Positions 43,256-50,954 of a stretch of DNA of 64,000 bases are shown here, one piece after another. Below the pieces are notes generated by a model. That model was not told the origin of the DNA and did no database searches. It worked only from the letters and a program-made list of their open reading frames with translations. The position numbers and the translations under genes were made by a program. The DNA comes from Clostridia bacterium. GTDB taxonomy: Bacteria; Bacillota; Clostridia; Oscillospirales; CAG-272. How positions within the stretch are numbered: the first letter of the stretch is position 1; every line of letters starts with the position of its first letter. The DNA lies in the NCBI GenBank assembly GCA_017462795.1, contig JAFTQL010000015.1:1-64000 (forward strand), read 5' to 3'.

Positions 43256-44194
43256 ATGAAAAACAAAAAGCTATCAGTAATATACATTCTTCTTGCGGGG
43301 GCGCTTTGGGGTAGCTCCTGCCTGTTTGTGGGCAAGCTTACCGATATGGGATTTTCGCCGCTTCAGTGTACCACCATACGAATGGTGGTGGCGGCGCTCA
43401 TCCTCAATGTCGCTCTTGTGGTGAAGGGCGTGAAAAATTATAGGATCAGCGCGGCGTCCCTTGGACTGTGTGCTCTGTCTGGTATCTGCTCGGTGCTCGC
43501 CATGTGTATCTTTTATTACTACTCCATGACCTCCACCTCGGCGACAGTCAGCGCTATTTTGCTGTATACCGCCCCGGTATTCGTCATGATAATGTCGGTG
43601 ATCTTTTTCAAGGAGAAGATGACAGGCAAGAAGATAGCGGCGTTTGCCGTTGCCATTGTCGGCTGCGCACTGGTCTCGGGTATTGCCACGGGCGCGGCGG
43701 CTGACGCAAAGGGAATAGTGTTCGGTGTACTCTCGGGTCTGGCTTACTCTCTCTACGGCATTTTCACCACCTTTTATATGCGCAGGAATACCGAGCGGCT
43801 TACCTTTTCAGCGCTCAATTTCGCCTTTGCGGCGATGGGCGCGCTGATGTTGTCAAACCCTGCGGAGATAGTGAGGATCACCGCGCGGACAGACAATATA
43901 CCGCTTACAGTGGGCTTTTTCCTTCTCTTCGGTCTTTGCACGGCGGCTCTGCCTTACGTGTTCTACACCGCGGGGCTCTCGGGTGTCCGTCCCGACGTGG
44001 CGTCCATACTCGCGTTCAGTGAGCCGCTGACGGCGGCTCTGTTCGGTATTACCGTCCTGGGACAGCCTTTTGACGTAACTCAGGGGATCGGCATTGCCCT
44101 GGTCACCGCGGCGATAGTAATGCTGAATATTTCTTTCGGCAAAAGAAAAAACAAAAAGGATAAAAAGAATAAAATTGATATAAACGTAACGTGA
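43256..44194 (+). CDS. EamA-family (DMT) membrane transporter
   Basis: The start is taken at ATG 43256 (MKNKKLSVIYILLAGALWGS); an upstream TTG at 43205 gives an unlikely polar extension. The 312-residue protein has ten helices in two EamA repeats: GALWGSSCLFVGKLTDMGFS in the first and SGLAYSLYGIFTTFYMRRNT in the second. Family members export amino acids or other metabolites. No ribosome site of good quality precedes either start, so the start is uncertain. The substrate is unknown. Confidence 0.85.
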   Translation: MKNKKLSVIYILLAGALWGSSCLFVGKLTDMGFSPLQCTTIRMVVAALILNVALVVKGVKNYRISAASLGLCALSGICSVLAMCIFYYYSMTSTSATVSAILLYTAPVFVMIMSVIFFKEKMTGKKIAAFAVAIVGCALVSGIATGAAADAKGIVFGVLSGLAYSLYGIFTTFYMRRNTERLTFSALNFAFAAMGALMLSNPAEIVRITARTDNIPLTVGFFLLFGLCTAALPYVFYTAGLSGVRPDVASILAFSEPLTAALFGITVLGQPFDVTQGIGIALVTAAIVMLNISFGKRKNKKDKKNKIDINVT

Positions 44195-44244
44195 ATGGTA
44201 TTAAATATTTACAAAAAATCCATTGTATTTTTTGCGCAAATGCG

Positions 44245-44269
44245 ATATCATTAATTAATGTAATGATAT
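44245..44269. promoter_or_regulatory. AT-rich inverted repeat upstream of the DUF5685 gene
   Basis: ATATCATTA (44245-44253) and TAATGATAT (44261-44269) are perfect 9-bp arms around ATTAATG, and CATTAATTAATG (44249-44260) is itself a perfect palindrome. It lies about 14 bases before a possible -10 (TATAAT near 44283). It may be an operator. Confidence 0.35.
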
Positions 44270-44318
44270 ATGGCATATATACCTATAATAAATTTTAACG
44301 GGAACAGGCAGAATATTC

Positions 44319-45191
44319 ATGTTTGGATATGTAAAGGTCAACAGTGCGGAGCTGAAGGTAAAGGAATATGAGATGTACCGCGGGGCGTACTGCGGGCTTT
44401 GCCGCTCCATGGGCAAGTGCACGGGGCAATGCTCGCGTATGACGCTGAGCTATGATTTTGCCTTTCTGGCGGCTCTGCGTTTGTGTCTTGAGAATACAGA
44501 GATCAGCTTTTCGCAACGGCGTTGCTTTGTTCACCCACTGAAAAAACGGAGCGTTATGGACGCGAATCCCGTCCTTGACTATTGTGCCCACAGCGCCGCC
44601 ATACTCAATTATCACAAAATAAAGGACGACCTTGCCGATGAGCGCGGACTCAAAAGGCTGCGCGCCCGTCTGGTCTATCCCTTTGTGGCTCACGCGAGAA
44701 AAAAAGCCCTCACAGCGGGGCTTGGCGAGCTTGACGGGGCGGTTTCGGGACTGCTCGCGCTCCTTGCCGACACCGAGGCGCAGGGACTTTCAAGCGTGGA
44801 CACTCCCGCCGCCATCTTTGGCGATATACTTTCGGAGATAGTGTCCTTCGGGCTTGACGGCTCTCGGCGGCTTATCGCGGTGGAGATAGGACGCGCGGTG
44901 GGAAGATGGATATACACAGTGGACGCCCTTGATGATATGTCCGAGGATGAGAAAAAGGGAAGGTATAACCCCATACTTTTGCTGTACGACGGACGGAGAC
45001 CGAAGGACGGAGAGCTGTCTCTTATATCCGACGCGCTCAAGGCGGCTCTTGTTTCGGCAGAGTCGGCAATGGATCTCATGGACACCGACAGAGCGGCATT
45101 CAGGAATATAGTCGAAAATATTCTGTTTCTCGGAATGCCCGACACCGCCGAGAGGATAATCGGCAGGGAACGGGATAAATCAGAGACCTGA
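44319..45191 (+). CDS. DUF5685 family protein with two aspartate-rich motifs
   Basis: The 290-residue helical protein opens with MFGYVKVNSAELKVKEYEMY and a cysteine cluster YCGLCRSMGKCTGQC (Cys25, 28, 34, 38), which I recognise as the DUF5685 pattern. Two acidic motifs stand out: DDLAD at residues 103-107 and DALDDMSEDEKKGRYNP at 202-218. Their form recalls the DDxxD and DxxED..rGR motifs of phytoene/squalene-type prenyl synthases, though no such activity is established for this family. The next gene, 54 bases on, encodes a DnaJ-domain protein. Function unknown. Confidence 0.75.
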   Translation: MFGYVKVNSAELKVKEYEMYRGAYCGLCRSMGKCTGQCSRMTLSYDFAFLAALRLCLENTEISFSQRRCFVHPLKKRSVMDANPVLDYCAHSAAILNYHKIKDDLADERGLKRLRARLVYPFVAHARKKALTAGLGELDGAVSGLLALLADTEAQGLSSVDTPAAIFGDILSEIVSFGLDGSRRLIAVEIGRAVGRWIYTVDALDDMSEDEKKGRYNPILLLYDGRRPKDGELSLISDALKAALVSAESAMDLMDTDRAAFRNIVENILFLGMPDTAERIIGRERDKSET

Positions 45192-45245
45192 ATCAATGAA
45201 AGTTAATATAAAGTAAAACAAAGATCGAAAGGAATTTAAAGGAAG

Positions 45246-45899
45246 ATGACTGATCCTTACAAGGTTCTTGGGGTGTCCCCCAACGCATCGGACGATGAGA
45301 TAAAAAAGGCATACCGTGATCTTGCCAGAAAGTATCATCCCGACAAGTACCGCGACAGCGACCTTGCAGACCTCGCCAGCGAGAAGATGAAGGAGGTCAA
45401 CGCCGCATATGAGGAGATAAAGAAGATGCGCGAGGCGGGTACAGGCACAAGCTCGGGCAGAAGCGGCTACAGCGGCGGATATCGAACCAACTACGGTGGC
45501 AGCTATGCGGGCAATACCTCCTCCACGGGAGACGCGCGCTATACCGAAATACGCCGTCATATAAACGCGGGTAATGTTGCCGTTGCCGAACGCATGCTTT
45601 ACGAGGTTGCCGAGAATCAGCGAAACGCAGAGTGGAACTTCCTCATGGGATGTGTTATGGTAAAGAAGGGTAATTTTGTTGATGCCCAGAGATATTTTGA
45701 TATAGCCTGCTCCATGGACCCTTACAACAACGAATATCGCGCGGCTCAGAGCCAGCTGAGAAACCGCGCTCAGGGCTACGGTGGAGGATACCGTACCACA
45801 AACAGCGGCGGATGCTCGGGCTGTGACATCTGCTCGGGACTTCTGTGCGCAGACTGCTGTTGTGAGTGCTGTGGCGGAGATCTTATAAGCTGTTGCTGA
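45246..45899 (+). CDS. DnaJ-domain protein with TPR-like middle and cysteine-rich tail
   Basis: Residues 3-65 are a J domain with helix [13 protein letters not shown] and the HPD triad in YHPDKYRD, which stimulates DnaK-type ATPases. A Gly/Ser/Tyr-rich linker follows, then a helical TPR-like stretch ([40 protein letters not shown]). The last 28 residues hold eleven cysteines (CSGCDICSG, then CADCCCECC and a final CC), suggesting a metal site. It lacks the zinc-finger and substrate domains of true DnaJ. It is probably in one operon with the DUF5685 gene. Its client is unknown. Confidence 0.85.
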   Translation: MTDPYKVLGVSPNASDDEIKKAYRDLARKYHPDKYRDSDLADLASEKMKEVNAAYEEIKKMREAGTGTSSGRSGYSGGYRTNYGGSYAGNTSSTGDARYTEIRRHINAGNVAVAERMLYEVAENQRNAEWNFLMGCVMVKKGNFVDAQRYFDIACSMDPYNNEYRAAQSQLRNRAQGYGGGYRTTNSGGCSGCDICSGLLCADCCCECCGGDLISCC

Positions 45900-45915
45900 C
45901 ATGCTGTGAAAGAAG

Positions 45916-46449
45916 GTGCGGACTATAAAGAACCAAAAAAACAAGACCAAACAGATAACCGTGTGCGCTATGCTGTCAGCTCTCGGAGTTGTACTGCTTT
46001 ACGTGGGAGCGTTTATTGAGGTGGTGGATATCTCCATGGCGGTGATAGCGTCACTGCTGTGCGTGGTCGCGGTCATAGAATACGGCAAGGGCGCGCCGTG
46101 GACAGTGTTCGCGGTGACGGCGATACTGTCGCTTCTGCTCCTGCCAAATAAATCCCCCGCGCTTATGTATACGCTTTTCTTTGGCTATTATCCCATACTT
46201 AAGGAGCGCTTTGAGCGCTTGAAAAAGGGAATATCGTGGCTGTGCAAGGAGCTGGTGTTCAATGTCGCCCTCGTTCTTATTTTTGCCGCTTCAAAATACC
46301 TGCTCGCTGAGTCCGCCGACTTTCAAATCGGATTATATATTATCGGAGCAGTTCTTGCGGAAGCCCTCTTCATCCTCTACGACATCGCCCTTACAAGACT
46401 CATATCATTCTATATCTATAAATTACGCAACAGATTAGGATTCAAGTGA
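45916..46449 (+). CDS. Small polytopic membrane protein
   Basis: The 177-residue protein has about five helices, after a basic N-terminus (KNQKNKTKQITVCAMLSALG). The opening is reminiscent of ECF-transporter S components, but no substrate motif is recognisable. GTG 45916 is used as start, though the ribosome site AGAAGG nearly touches it, so the true start may be a few codons further in. It begins 16 bases after the DnaJ gene and probably belongs to the same operon. A strong terminator follows. Confidence 0.65.
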   Translation: MRTIKNQKNKTKQITVCAMLSALGVVLLYVGAFIEVVDISMAVIASLLCVVAVIEYGKGAPWTVFAVTAILSLLLLPNKSPALMYTLFFGYYPILKERFERLKKGISWLCKELVFNVALVLIFAASKYLLAESADFQIGLYIIGAVLAEALFILYDIALTRLISFYIYKLRNRLGFK

Positions 46450-46504
46450 TAACGCGCTCATTCAAATGACCGCCAAAAAGCTGTAAATTGTAAGCTCTGA
46501 ACTC

Positions 46505-46539
46505 AAAAAAACCGTGCCTTTCGCAGGCACGGTTTTTTT
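46505..46539. terminator. Bidirectional terminator
   Basis: AAAAAAACCGTGCCT (46505-46519) pairs with AGGCACGGTTTTTTT (46525-46539), serving both the membrane-protein gene and the convergent lipoprotein gene. Confidence 0.88.
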
Positions 46540-46550
46540 GATAAGATCTA

Positions 46551-47279
46551 TTAGCCGGGAAGATCGCTTCCGCTGTTGTTTCCGGGGATACCGTCAAGGT
46601 AGGGCTTGGTTGCGCTTGTTACGGCAAGGTAGTATTTAGCGCCGTTGTATTCAACATAATACCATGTTCCCGATTCACTCTGCTTGAGAGCCTTTATGGG
46701 ATTAACATCTGTGTTTACCTTCTTTACGGGAGTAACATGTACCTCACTGTCAAAGGAAGGATAGTCGCGGAGATTTACCTGATAAGGATCTTCGTCGGAC
46801 GTGTGAGACCTGACCGTTATGGTAAGAGCCTCGGCAAGATCGCTGAACTTGGTGTCACCGATATTGGTGGATATGTAAGCGGCATCGGCATAGTACTCTC
46901 CGCCGTTGTAGCTGAGCTTGTACCAATCGGGATCGCCGTTCTTGTCCTTCTTTACCGCTACCGCGTTGAGAGCCTCACTCTGGCTTACGGGAGTCTTTGT
47001 TCCCGTGGTAGAGCCCTTGCGGATGTTCATGTCAACGATGGGGTACACTGTGTAGGAGATTGTTTCCCATTCCTCAACGGGAACAGAGGTCGTTCCGGAT
47101 CCGGAATTATCTCCGCCGGAGGTACTGTTATCTGTTTGTGAGTTGGGGGGAACTACAAGATCGCCGTCATCATCTTCTGTATTATCAGTATTATTACTGT
47201 TGTTATTATTGTTACATGTCATAAGAGCAAAGGACAGGATAGTCATAAGAGCGAGAAAGAGTGCGAGCGTTTTTTTCAT
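46551..47279 (-). CDS. Lipoprotein with two SH3-like domains
   Basis: The 242-residue protein has a lipoprotein signal ending at LMTC (Cys22), followed by a low-complexity linker of Asn, Asp, Gly and Ser (residues 23-65). Two SH3b-like units follow: one with VDMNIRKGSTTGTKTPVSQS and WYKLSYNGGEYYADAAYIST, and the other with QVNLRDYPSFDSEVHVTPVK and WYYVEYNGAKYYLAV. Such domains bind cell wall or peptides. It is a single gene with a promoter and a leader hairpin. The function is probably envelope-associated. Confidence 0.75.
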   Translation of the reverse strand: MKKTLALFLALMTILSFALMTCNNNNNSNNTDNTEDDDGDLVVPPNSQTDNSTSGGDNSGSGTTSVPVEEWETISYTVYPIVDMNIRKGSTTGTKTPVSQSEALNAVAVKKDKNGDPDWYKLSYNGGEYYADAAYISTNIGDTKFSDLAEALTITVRSHTSDEDPYQVNLRDYPSFDSEVHVTPVKKVNTDVNPIKALKQSESGTWYYVEYNGAKYYLAVTSATKPYLDGIPGNNSGSDLPG

Positions 47280-47321
47280 TTTTTATCTCCTTTTTTTATA
47301 AAATATTTTCCTTTTTATGTC

Positions 47322-47347
47322 AAAAAATCCCTGAAGAGGGATCTTTT
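47322..47347 (-). promoter_or_regulatory. Hairpin with T tract in the leader of the SH3 lipoprotein gene
   Basis: On the minus strand AAAAGATCCC-TCTTCA-GGGATTTTTT lies between the promoter and the start codon. It looks like a weak terminator, so it may attenuate the gene. Confidence 0.45.
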
Positions 47348-47373
47348 AATTTTCGATAACCTATAGTATATTT

Positions 47374-47403
47374 ATTATATCATAACAGTATAACCTATGT
47401 CAA
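47374..47403 (-). promoter_or_regulatory. Promoter of the SH3 lipoprotein gene
   Basis: On the minus strand TTGACA (47398-47403) and TATAAT (47374-47379) are 18 bases apart. The motif ATAGGTTAT occurs both in the spacer and just downstream of the start region. Confidence 0.7.
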
Positions 47404-47420
47404 GCAAAAAAATAAAGTTT

Positions 47421-48197
47421 TTATAAATTTTTTTTCGACCTTATGAGTCCTTTTACAGCTTCTATGGCTGTGGCAATGGCGCGCTCGGTGTCGTGCACCT
47501 CGTCGCCGTCGGTGTCAAGACCAGCGTCGTATCTTTCCTGATTCCATACGCACATGAATACCGCTCCGCAGTCAAGTCCCAAAGCCGCTCCCACGGTGAA
47601 TAGCGTTGCCGCCTCCATCTCGCTGGCAAGCACGCCGAGGCGCTTCCACGCCGTCCATTTTTCCTGTAGTGCAGCGGCTGTGGGCATACGGGCGGGGGAG
47701 TGCTGACCGTAAAACGAGTCCTTACTCTGGACAATGCCCGCGCGGTAGGGAAGCTCAAGACTTTTTGCCGCGCTTATGAGAGAAAAGAGTACGTCCGCGC
47801 TTGCTACTGCGGGGAACTCAGGGGGCGCGTATTCGTGAGACGTTCCGTCCTGTCTCACCGCTCCCGTTGCGACTATAACATCGCCCGCACACACGTCAAG
47901 GGAGATGCCTCCGCACGTGCCGACCCGTATCATGGTGTCCGCGCCGCAAGTCGCCAGCTCCTCCACCGCAATTGCGGTGGAGGGACCGCCGATACCCGTG
48001 GAGCAAACGGTGACCGTCTCTCCGAGGAGCGTGCCGTTCCAGATATTGTATTCGCGGTTGGTGCTTACGTGATACGCGTTCTCAAGATGTTGCGCGATCT
48101 TCTCGCACCTTCCGGGGTCACCGGGGAGAATGCAGTATTTGCCTATCTCTCCGTGTCCGACTCCGATATGATATTGCTTTTGCTTGTTATCCAGCAT
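47421..48197 (-). CDS. udp: Uridine phosphorylase (nucleoside phosphorylase family)
   Basis: The 258-residue protein has the PNP/UDP family motifs: YCILPGDPGRCEKIA (phosphate site), CSTGIGGPSTAIAVEEL and RVGTCGGI, and later LASEMEAATLF, whose Glu-Met-Glu contacts the ribose. The QSKDSFYGQHSP segment is typical of uridine phosphorylases. It cleaves uridine to uracil and ribose 1-phosphate. It is co-transcribed behind the aldose epimerase gene, 29 bases apart. Confidence 0.88.
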   Translation of the reverse strand: MLDNKQKQYHIGVGHGEIGKYCILPGDPGRCEKIAQHLENAYHVSTNREYNIWNGTLLGETVTVCSTGIGGPSTAIAVEELATCGADTMIRVGTCGGISLDVCAGDVIVATGAVRQDGTSHEYAPPEFPAVASADVLFSLISAAKSLELPYRAGIVQSKDSFYGQHSPARMPTAAALQEKWTAWKRLGVLASEMEAATLFTVGAALGLDCGAVFMCVWNQERYDAGLDTDGDEVHDTERAIATAIEAVKGLIRSKKNL

Positions 48198-48226
48198 GGC
48201 GAGCTCCTTTTTTAGATAATAGTATA

Positions 48227-49096
48227 TTAACCGAATATCATCTCATATGATATCTTCTTTGCTCTTCCGGGGAGAATGTGGAACATGTCGCTCTTTTTGT
48301 TCATGTCGTCTGTCACGCCGTCAAAGGAGGGCAGACCGCACCAGGGCTCTATGCAGACGTAGGGTGCTGTCGTGCGGGGCTTGTGCCATACTCCGAGGTA
48401 GGGCATGTCGGCATATTTTAATGTCACGCTTCTCTCGGACTTACCGCTCTTGAGTGTAACGGCGGGAGCTATCCTGTCCATAAATATGGCGTCAATGTCA
48501 AAAAGACTGTGGCGCAGAGGGAGCTTATTGCCGTCCTCAAGGTCGATGGCTCTCTTCTTTCCTGTGTTGAAGCAGGTGTCCGAGAACATCAGCTCATCGG
48601 GGGTGCAGTCCTCGCAGAACTCAAGATAGTAGTCCTCAAAATTACCGCCGTCAAGAGGCACGTTGAAGCCCGGGTGAGCGCCAAAGGTTGCGGGAAGCAG
48701 CTTGTCTCCCGTGTTTTTTATTTCAATGTGAGAGCTTACCTTGTCGCCCTCCAGCCTGTAAGCCACGGTCAGGTTGAAGGCAAAGGGGTACATGGCAAGC
48801 GTGGTCTCGTTCTCGCAAAGTCCGAATACTATCTCCGTGTCGTTGGCGCTGATTACCTCAAGCTCGGAGTTTCTCGCAAATCCGTGGAGATTCATCTCGT
48901 ATTCCTTGCCCTCGCAGGTGTACTTGCCGCCGAAAAGTCTGCCGCAGATGGGGAAGAGGATGGGGGTGCGTCCCGTCCAGTATTCGGGATCGCCCTGCCA
49001 GATATACTCGCAGTTGCCTCTCTTTACCGACATTATCTGCGCTCCGAAGGAGTCTATCTCAACAGTAAGGATATTGTTTTTCAGTGTGTAGATCAT
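48227..49096 (-). CDS. Aldose 1-epimerase family protein (LacX-like)
   Basis: The 289-residue protein is a galactose-mutarotase fold: FGAQIMSVKRGNCEYIWQGD near the N-terminus, TPILFPICGRLFGGKY, NLHGFARNSELEV with the first catalytic His, FGAHPGFNVPL with the second, and CIEPWCGLP with the catalytic Glu. The family interconverts sugar anomers. This branch (LacX/YihR-like) has undefined sugar specificity. It leads a two-gene operon with udp. Confidence 0.88.
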   Translation of the reverse strand: MIYTLKNNILTVEIDSFGAQIMSVKRGNCEYIWQGDPEYWTGRTPILFPICGRLFGGKYTCEGKEYEMNLHGFARNSELEVISANDTEIVFGLCENETTLAMYPFAFNLTVAYRLEGDKVSSHIEIKNTGDKLLPATFGAHPGFNVPLDGGNFEDYYLEFCEDCTPDELMFSDTCFNTGKKRAIDLEDGNKLPLRHSLFDIDAIFMDRIAPAVTLKSGKSERSVTLKYADMPYLGVWHKPRTTAPYVCIEPWCGLPSFDGVTDDMNKKSDMFHILPGRAKKISYEMIFG

Positions 49097-49139
49097 TTTT
49101 TATTTTTCTCCGTTTCATGTATTTGTATCCGCTGATAAT

Positions 49140-49168
49140 ATTATATCAAGATAAAGAGTTATTTTCAA
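49140..49168 (-). promoter_or_regulatory. Promoter of the epimerase-udp operon
   Basis: On the minus strand TTGAAA (49163-49168) and TATAAT (49140-49145) are 17 bases apart. Confidence 0.7.
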
Positions 49169-49237
49169 GACATATTCGGAATTTTTTTGTAAATAATATC
49201 ATCAGTGATACAATTTATTATGCTGATCGGAGGGAAT

Positions 49238-50236
49238 ATGCAAAAAAGAATAGTAAAGCTTAAAAATGCCTGTATAGCCTCTGCGGCGTCCGCGGTGGGA
49301 AGGCACGAGGCGTTGGGACCCATGGGAGACCGATTTGACTACAAGGATACCACAGATAGGTTCGGGGCGGACACATGGGAGCAGGCGGAGAGCGCCATGC
49401 AGAAAAGGGCATTTGAGACGCTGATGAAAAAGAGCGGACTTGATGTGGGCGACTTCGGCGCTATGTTTGCGGGAGACCTGCAAAATCAGTGTGTGGGATC
49501 GTCCTACGGCCTTGTGGAGTTTGACGTGCCGTATTTCGGTCTGTACGGCGCGTGCTCCACCGCCGCTGAGGGGCTGATGCTTGCCGCCATGTGCGTGGCG
49601 GCAGGGCATTACGACCGCGTTGCCGCCGTGACATCCTCCCATTATCTTGCGGCGGAGAGGCAGTACCGTTCCCCCATAGAATACGGCGCGCAGCGCTCTC
49701 CCACGGCGCAGTGGACGGTAACAGGCGCGGCGGCGTTCAGCGTGGAGCCACGCGGGCTTGCCGAGATCACCGAGGCTATGCCGGGCATAGTTGTTGAAAA
49801 GGGAATAACCGATGCGTCCAATATGGGAGCGGCGATGGCACCCGCCGTTGTGGACACGCTGGTGAATTATTTCAGGGAGAGCGGATGCTCACCGGAGGAT
49901 ATCGGACAGATAGTCACGGGAGATCTGGGCTTTGAGGGCGGCTCTATACTTTGCGAGATGATGCTTGCCGAGGGATTTGACATACGAAAGAACTACAACG
50001 ACTGCGGAATGCTGATATACGACAGGGAGCGTCAGGACAAGCACGCGGGCGGCTCGGGCTGCGGATGCTCGGCGGTGGTGCTTGCGTCCTATTACCTTGA
50101 AAAGCTGAGGATGGGAGAGCTGAAAAGCATGCTCTTTGTGGGTACGGGAGCAATGATGAGCCCGTCCAGCATACAGCAGGGACTTGCCATACCCGCGGTG
50201 GCGCACCTTTTGAAGATAGAGAGCAGGGAGGCTTGA
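49238..50236 (+). CDS. spoVAD: Stage V sporulation protein AD
   Basis: The start is ATG 49238 behind GGAGGGA. The 332-residue protein has the thiolase-like fold of SpoVAD: MFAGDLQNQCVGSSYGLVEF, then FGLYGACSTAAEGLMLAAM around the thiolase cysteine, and YRSPIEYGAQRSPTAQWTVT. It binds dipicolinic acid and helps load it into the spore core with SpoVAC and SpoVAEb. The spoVAE gene follows directly, but spoVAC, usually just upstream, is not here. No clear sigma-G promoter could be assigned. Confidence 0.94.
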   Translation: MQKRIVKLKNACIASAASAVGRHEALGPMGDRFDYKDTTDRFGADTWEQAESAMQKRAFETLMKKSGLDVGDFGAMFAGDLQNQCVGSSYGLVEFDVPYFGLYGACSTAAEGLMLAAMCVAAGHYDRVAAVTSSHYLAAERQYRSPIEYGAQRSPTAQWTVTGAAAFSVEPRGLAEITEAMPGIVVEKGITDASNMGAAMAPAVVDTLVNYFRESGCSPEDIGQIVTGDLGFEGGSILCEMMLAEGFDIRKNYNDCGMLIYDRERQDKHAGGSGCGCSAVVLASYYLEKLRMGELKSMLFVGTGAMMSPSSIQQGLAIPAVAHLLKIESREA

Positions 50237-50238
50237 AT

Positions 50239-50604
50239 ATGGATATCGTACTTGATTATGTGTGGGCGTTTGTTATCGGCGGGGCTTTTTGCGTTATCGC
50301 CCAGATACTTCTGGATAAAACGTCGCTCACCCCCGCCAGGATACTTGTAGGCTACGTGGTGGCGGGTGTTATACTCGGCGCTGTGGGGCTCTATGAGCCT
50401 CTGATGGAATTCGCGGGGGCGGGAGCGTCCACCCCCCTTACGGGCTTTGGCTACGTCATCGCCCACGGAGTTAAGACAGCGGTGGAGGAGAAGGGCTTTC
50501 TCGGCGTACTCTCGGGCGGGCTTGCCGCCGCATCGGCTGTTATCTCCGCTGTCCTCGCCATGGCATTCGTCGCCGCGCTCGTGACCAAGAGCAAGCAGAA
50601 GTGA
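50239..50604 (+). CDS. spoVAE: Stage V sporulation protein AE (SpoVAEb type)
   Basis: The start is ATG 50239 with AGGGAGG upstream, two bases after the spoVAD stop. The 121-residue membrane protein has about four helices and the conserved loop FAGAGASTPLTGFGYVIAHG of the SpoVAC/SpoVAEb family. It is part of the inner-membrane channel moving calcium dipicolinate during sporulation and germination. Its presence marks the organism as a spore former. Confidence 0.92.
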   Translation: MDIVLDYVWAFVIGGAFCVIAQILLDKTSLTPARILVGYVVAGVILGAVGLYEPLMEFAGAGASTPLTGFGYVIAHGVKTAVEEKGFLGVLSGGLAAASAVISAVLAMAFVAALVTKSKQK

Positions 50605-50625
50605 GTTGGGTTATGTTGAGCTTTT

Positions 50626-50659
50626 CTTGAGGAAGCCTATTGAGAGAGGCTTCCTCAAG
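50626..50659. repeat. Long perfect hairpin after spoVAE
   Basis: CTTGAGGAAGCCT (50626-50638) pairs with AGGCTTCCTCAAG (50647-50659), 13 bp perfect. No T tract follows, so it is not a classical terminator. The stretch 50605-50954 has no gene; besides this it holds elements A and B. Confidence 0.6.
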
Positions 50660-50760
50660 CTCCTCGGAAACTAAAAAATGAACATATTTTGTATCCACAT
50701 ATAACACAACAGCACAATACAGATGTAAAATAAATGTATAATACAAAACAGGAAAAAAAT

Positions 50761-50847
50761 AAAACTCGCTGAGTGCGCGGCGGCACATGCGAGTTTTTTC
50801 TTATTTCTCAGGATTTATAAATGATCACTTATCCACAAAAGAATATT
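50761..50847 (+). repeat. Dispersed intergenic element A, copy 2 (with perfect DnaA box)
   Basis: Hairpin AAAACTCGC (50761-50769) / GCGAGTTTT (50789-50797), with T tracts on both sides, serves as terminator for spoVAE and for jag. The conserved block ATGATCACTTATCCACAAAA continues to AATATT (50821-50847). TTATCCACA at 50829-50837 is a perfect consensus DnaA box. The hairpin is positioned as in copy 1 at 19831. Confidence 0.75.
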
Positions 50848-50869
50848 GACCGATCCGATAATTTATTTT

Positions 50870-50946
50870 CAGCTTCTCTGAGGCGAGTCTGAAATGAGTC
50901 TGAAATGAGTCTGAGGGAAACTTCCCTGAAGAAAGCTTCCCTCAAC
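50870..50946 (+). repeat. Dispersed intergenic element B, copy 3, with 11-bp repeats
   Basis: GAGTCTGAAAT occurs at 50885-50895 and 50896-50906, with a third related unit at 50907-50917. A hairpin GAGGGAA/TTCCCTC (50913-50919, 50937-50943) follows. It resembles 16340-16397 and 19933-19983. Confidence 0.55.
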
Positions 50947-50954
50947 GCGTCCTC

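Noticed and set aside
49131-49237. Sigma-G promoter before spoVAD
   Set aside because: Several AT-rich candidates exist but none matches the expected boxes and spacing well enough to report.
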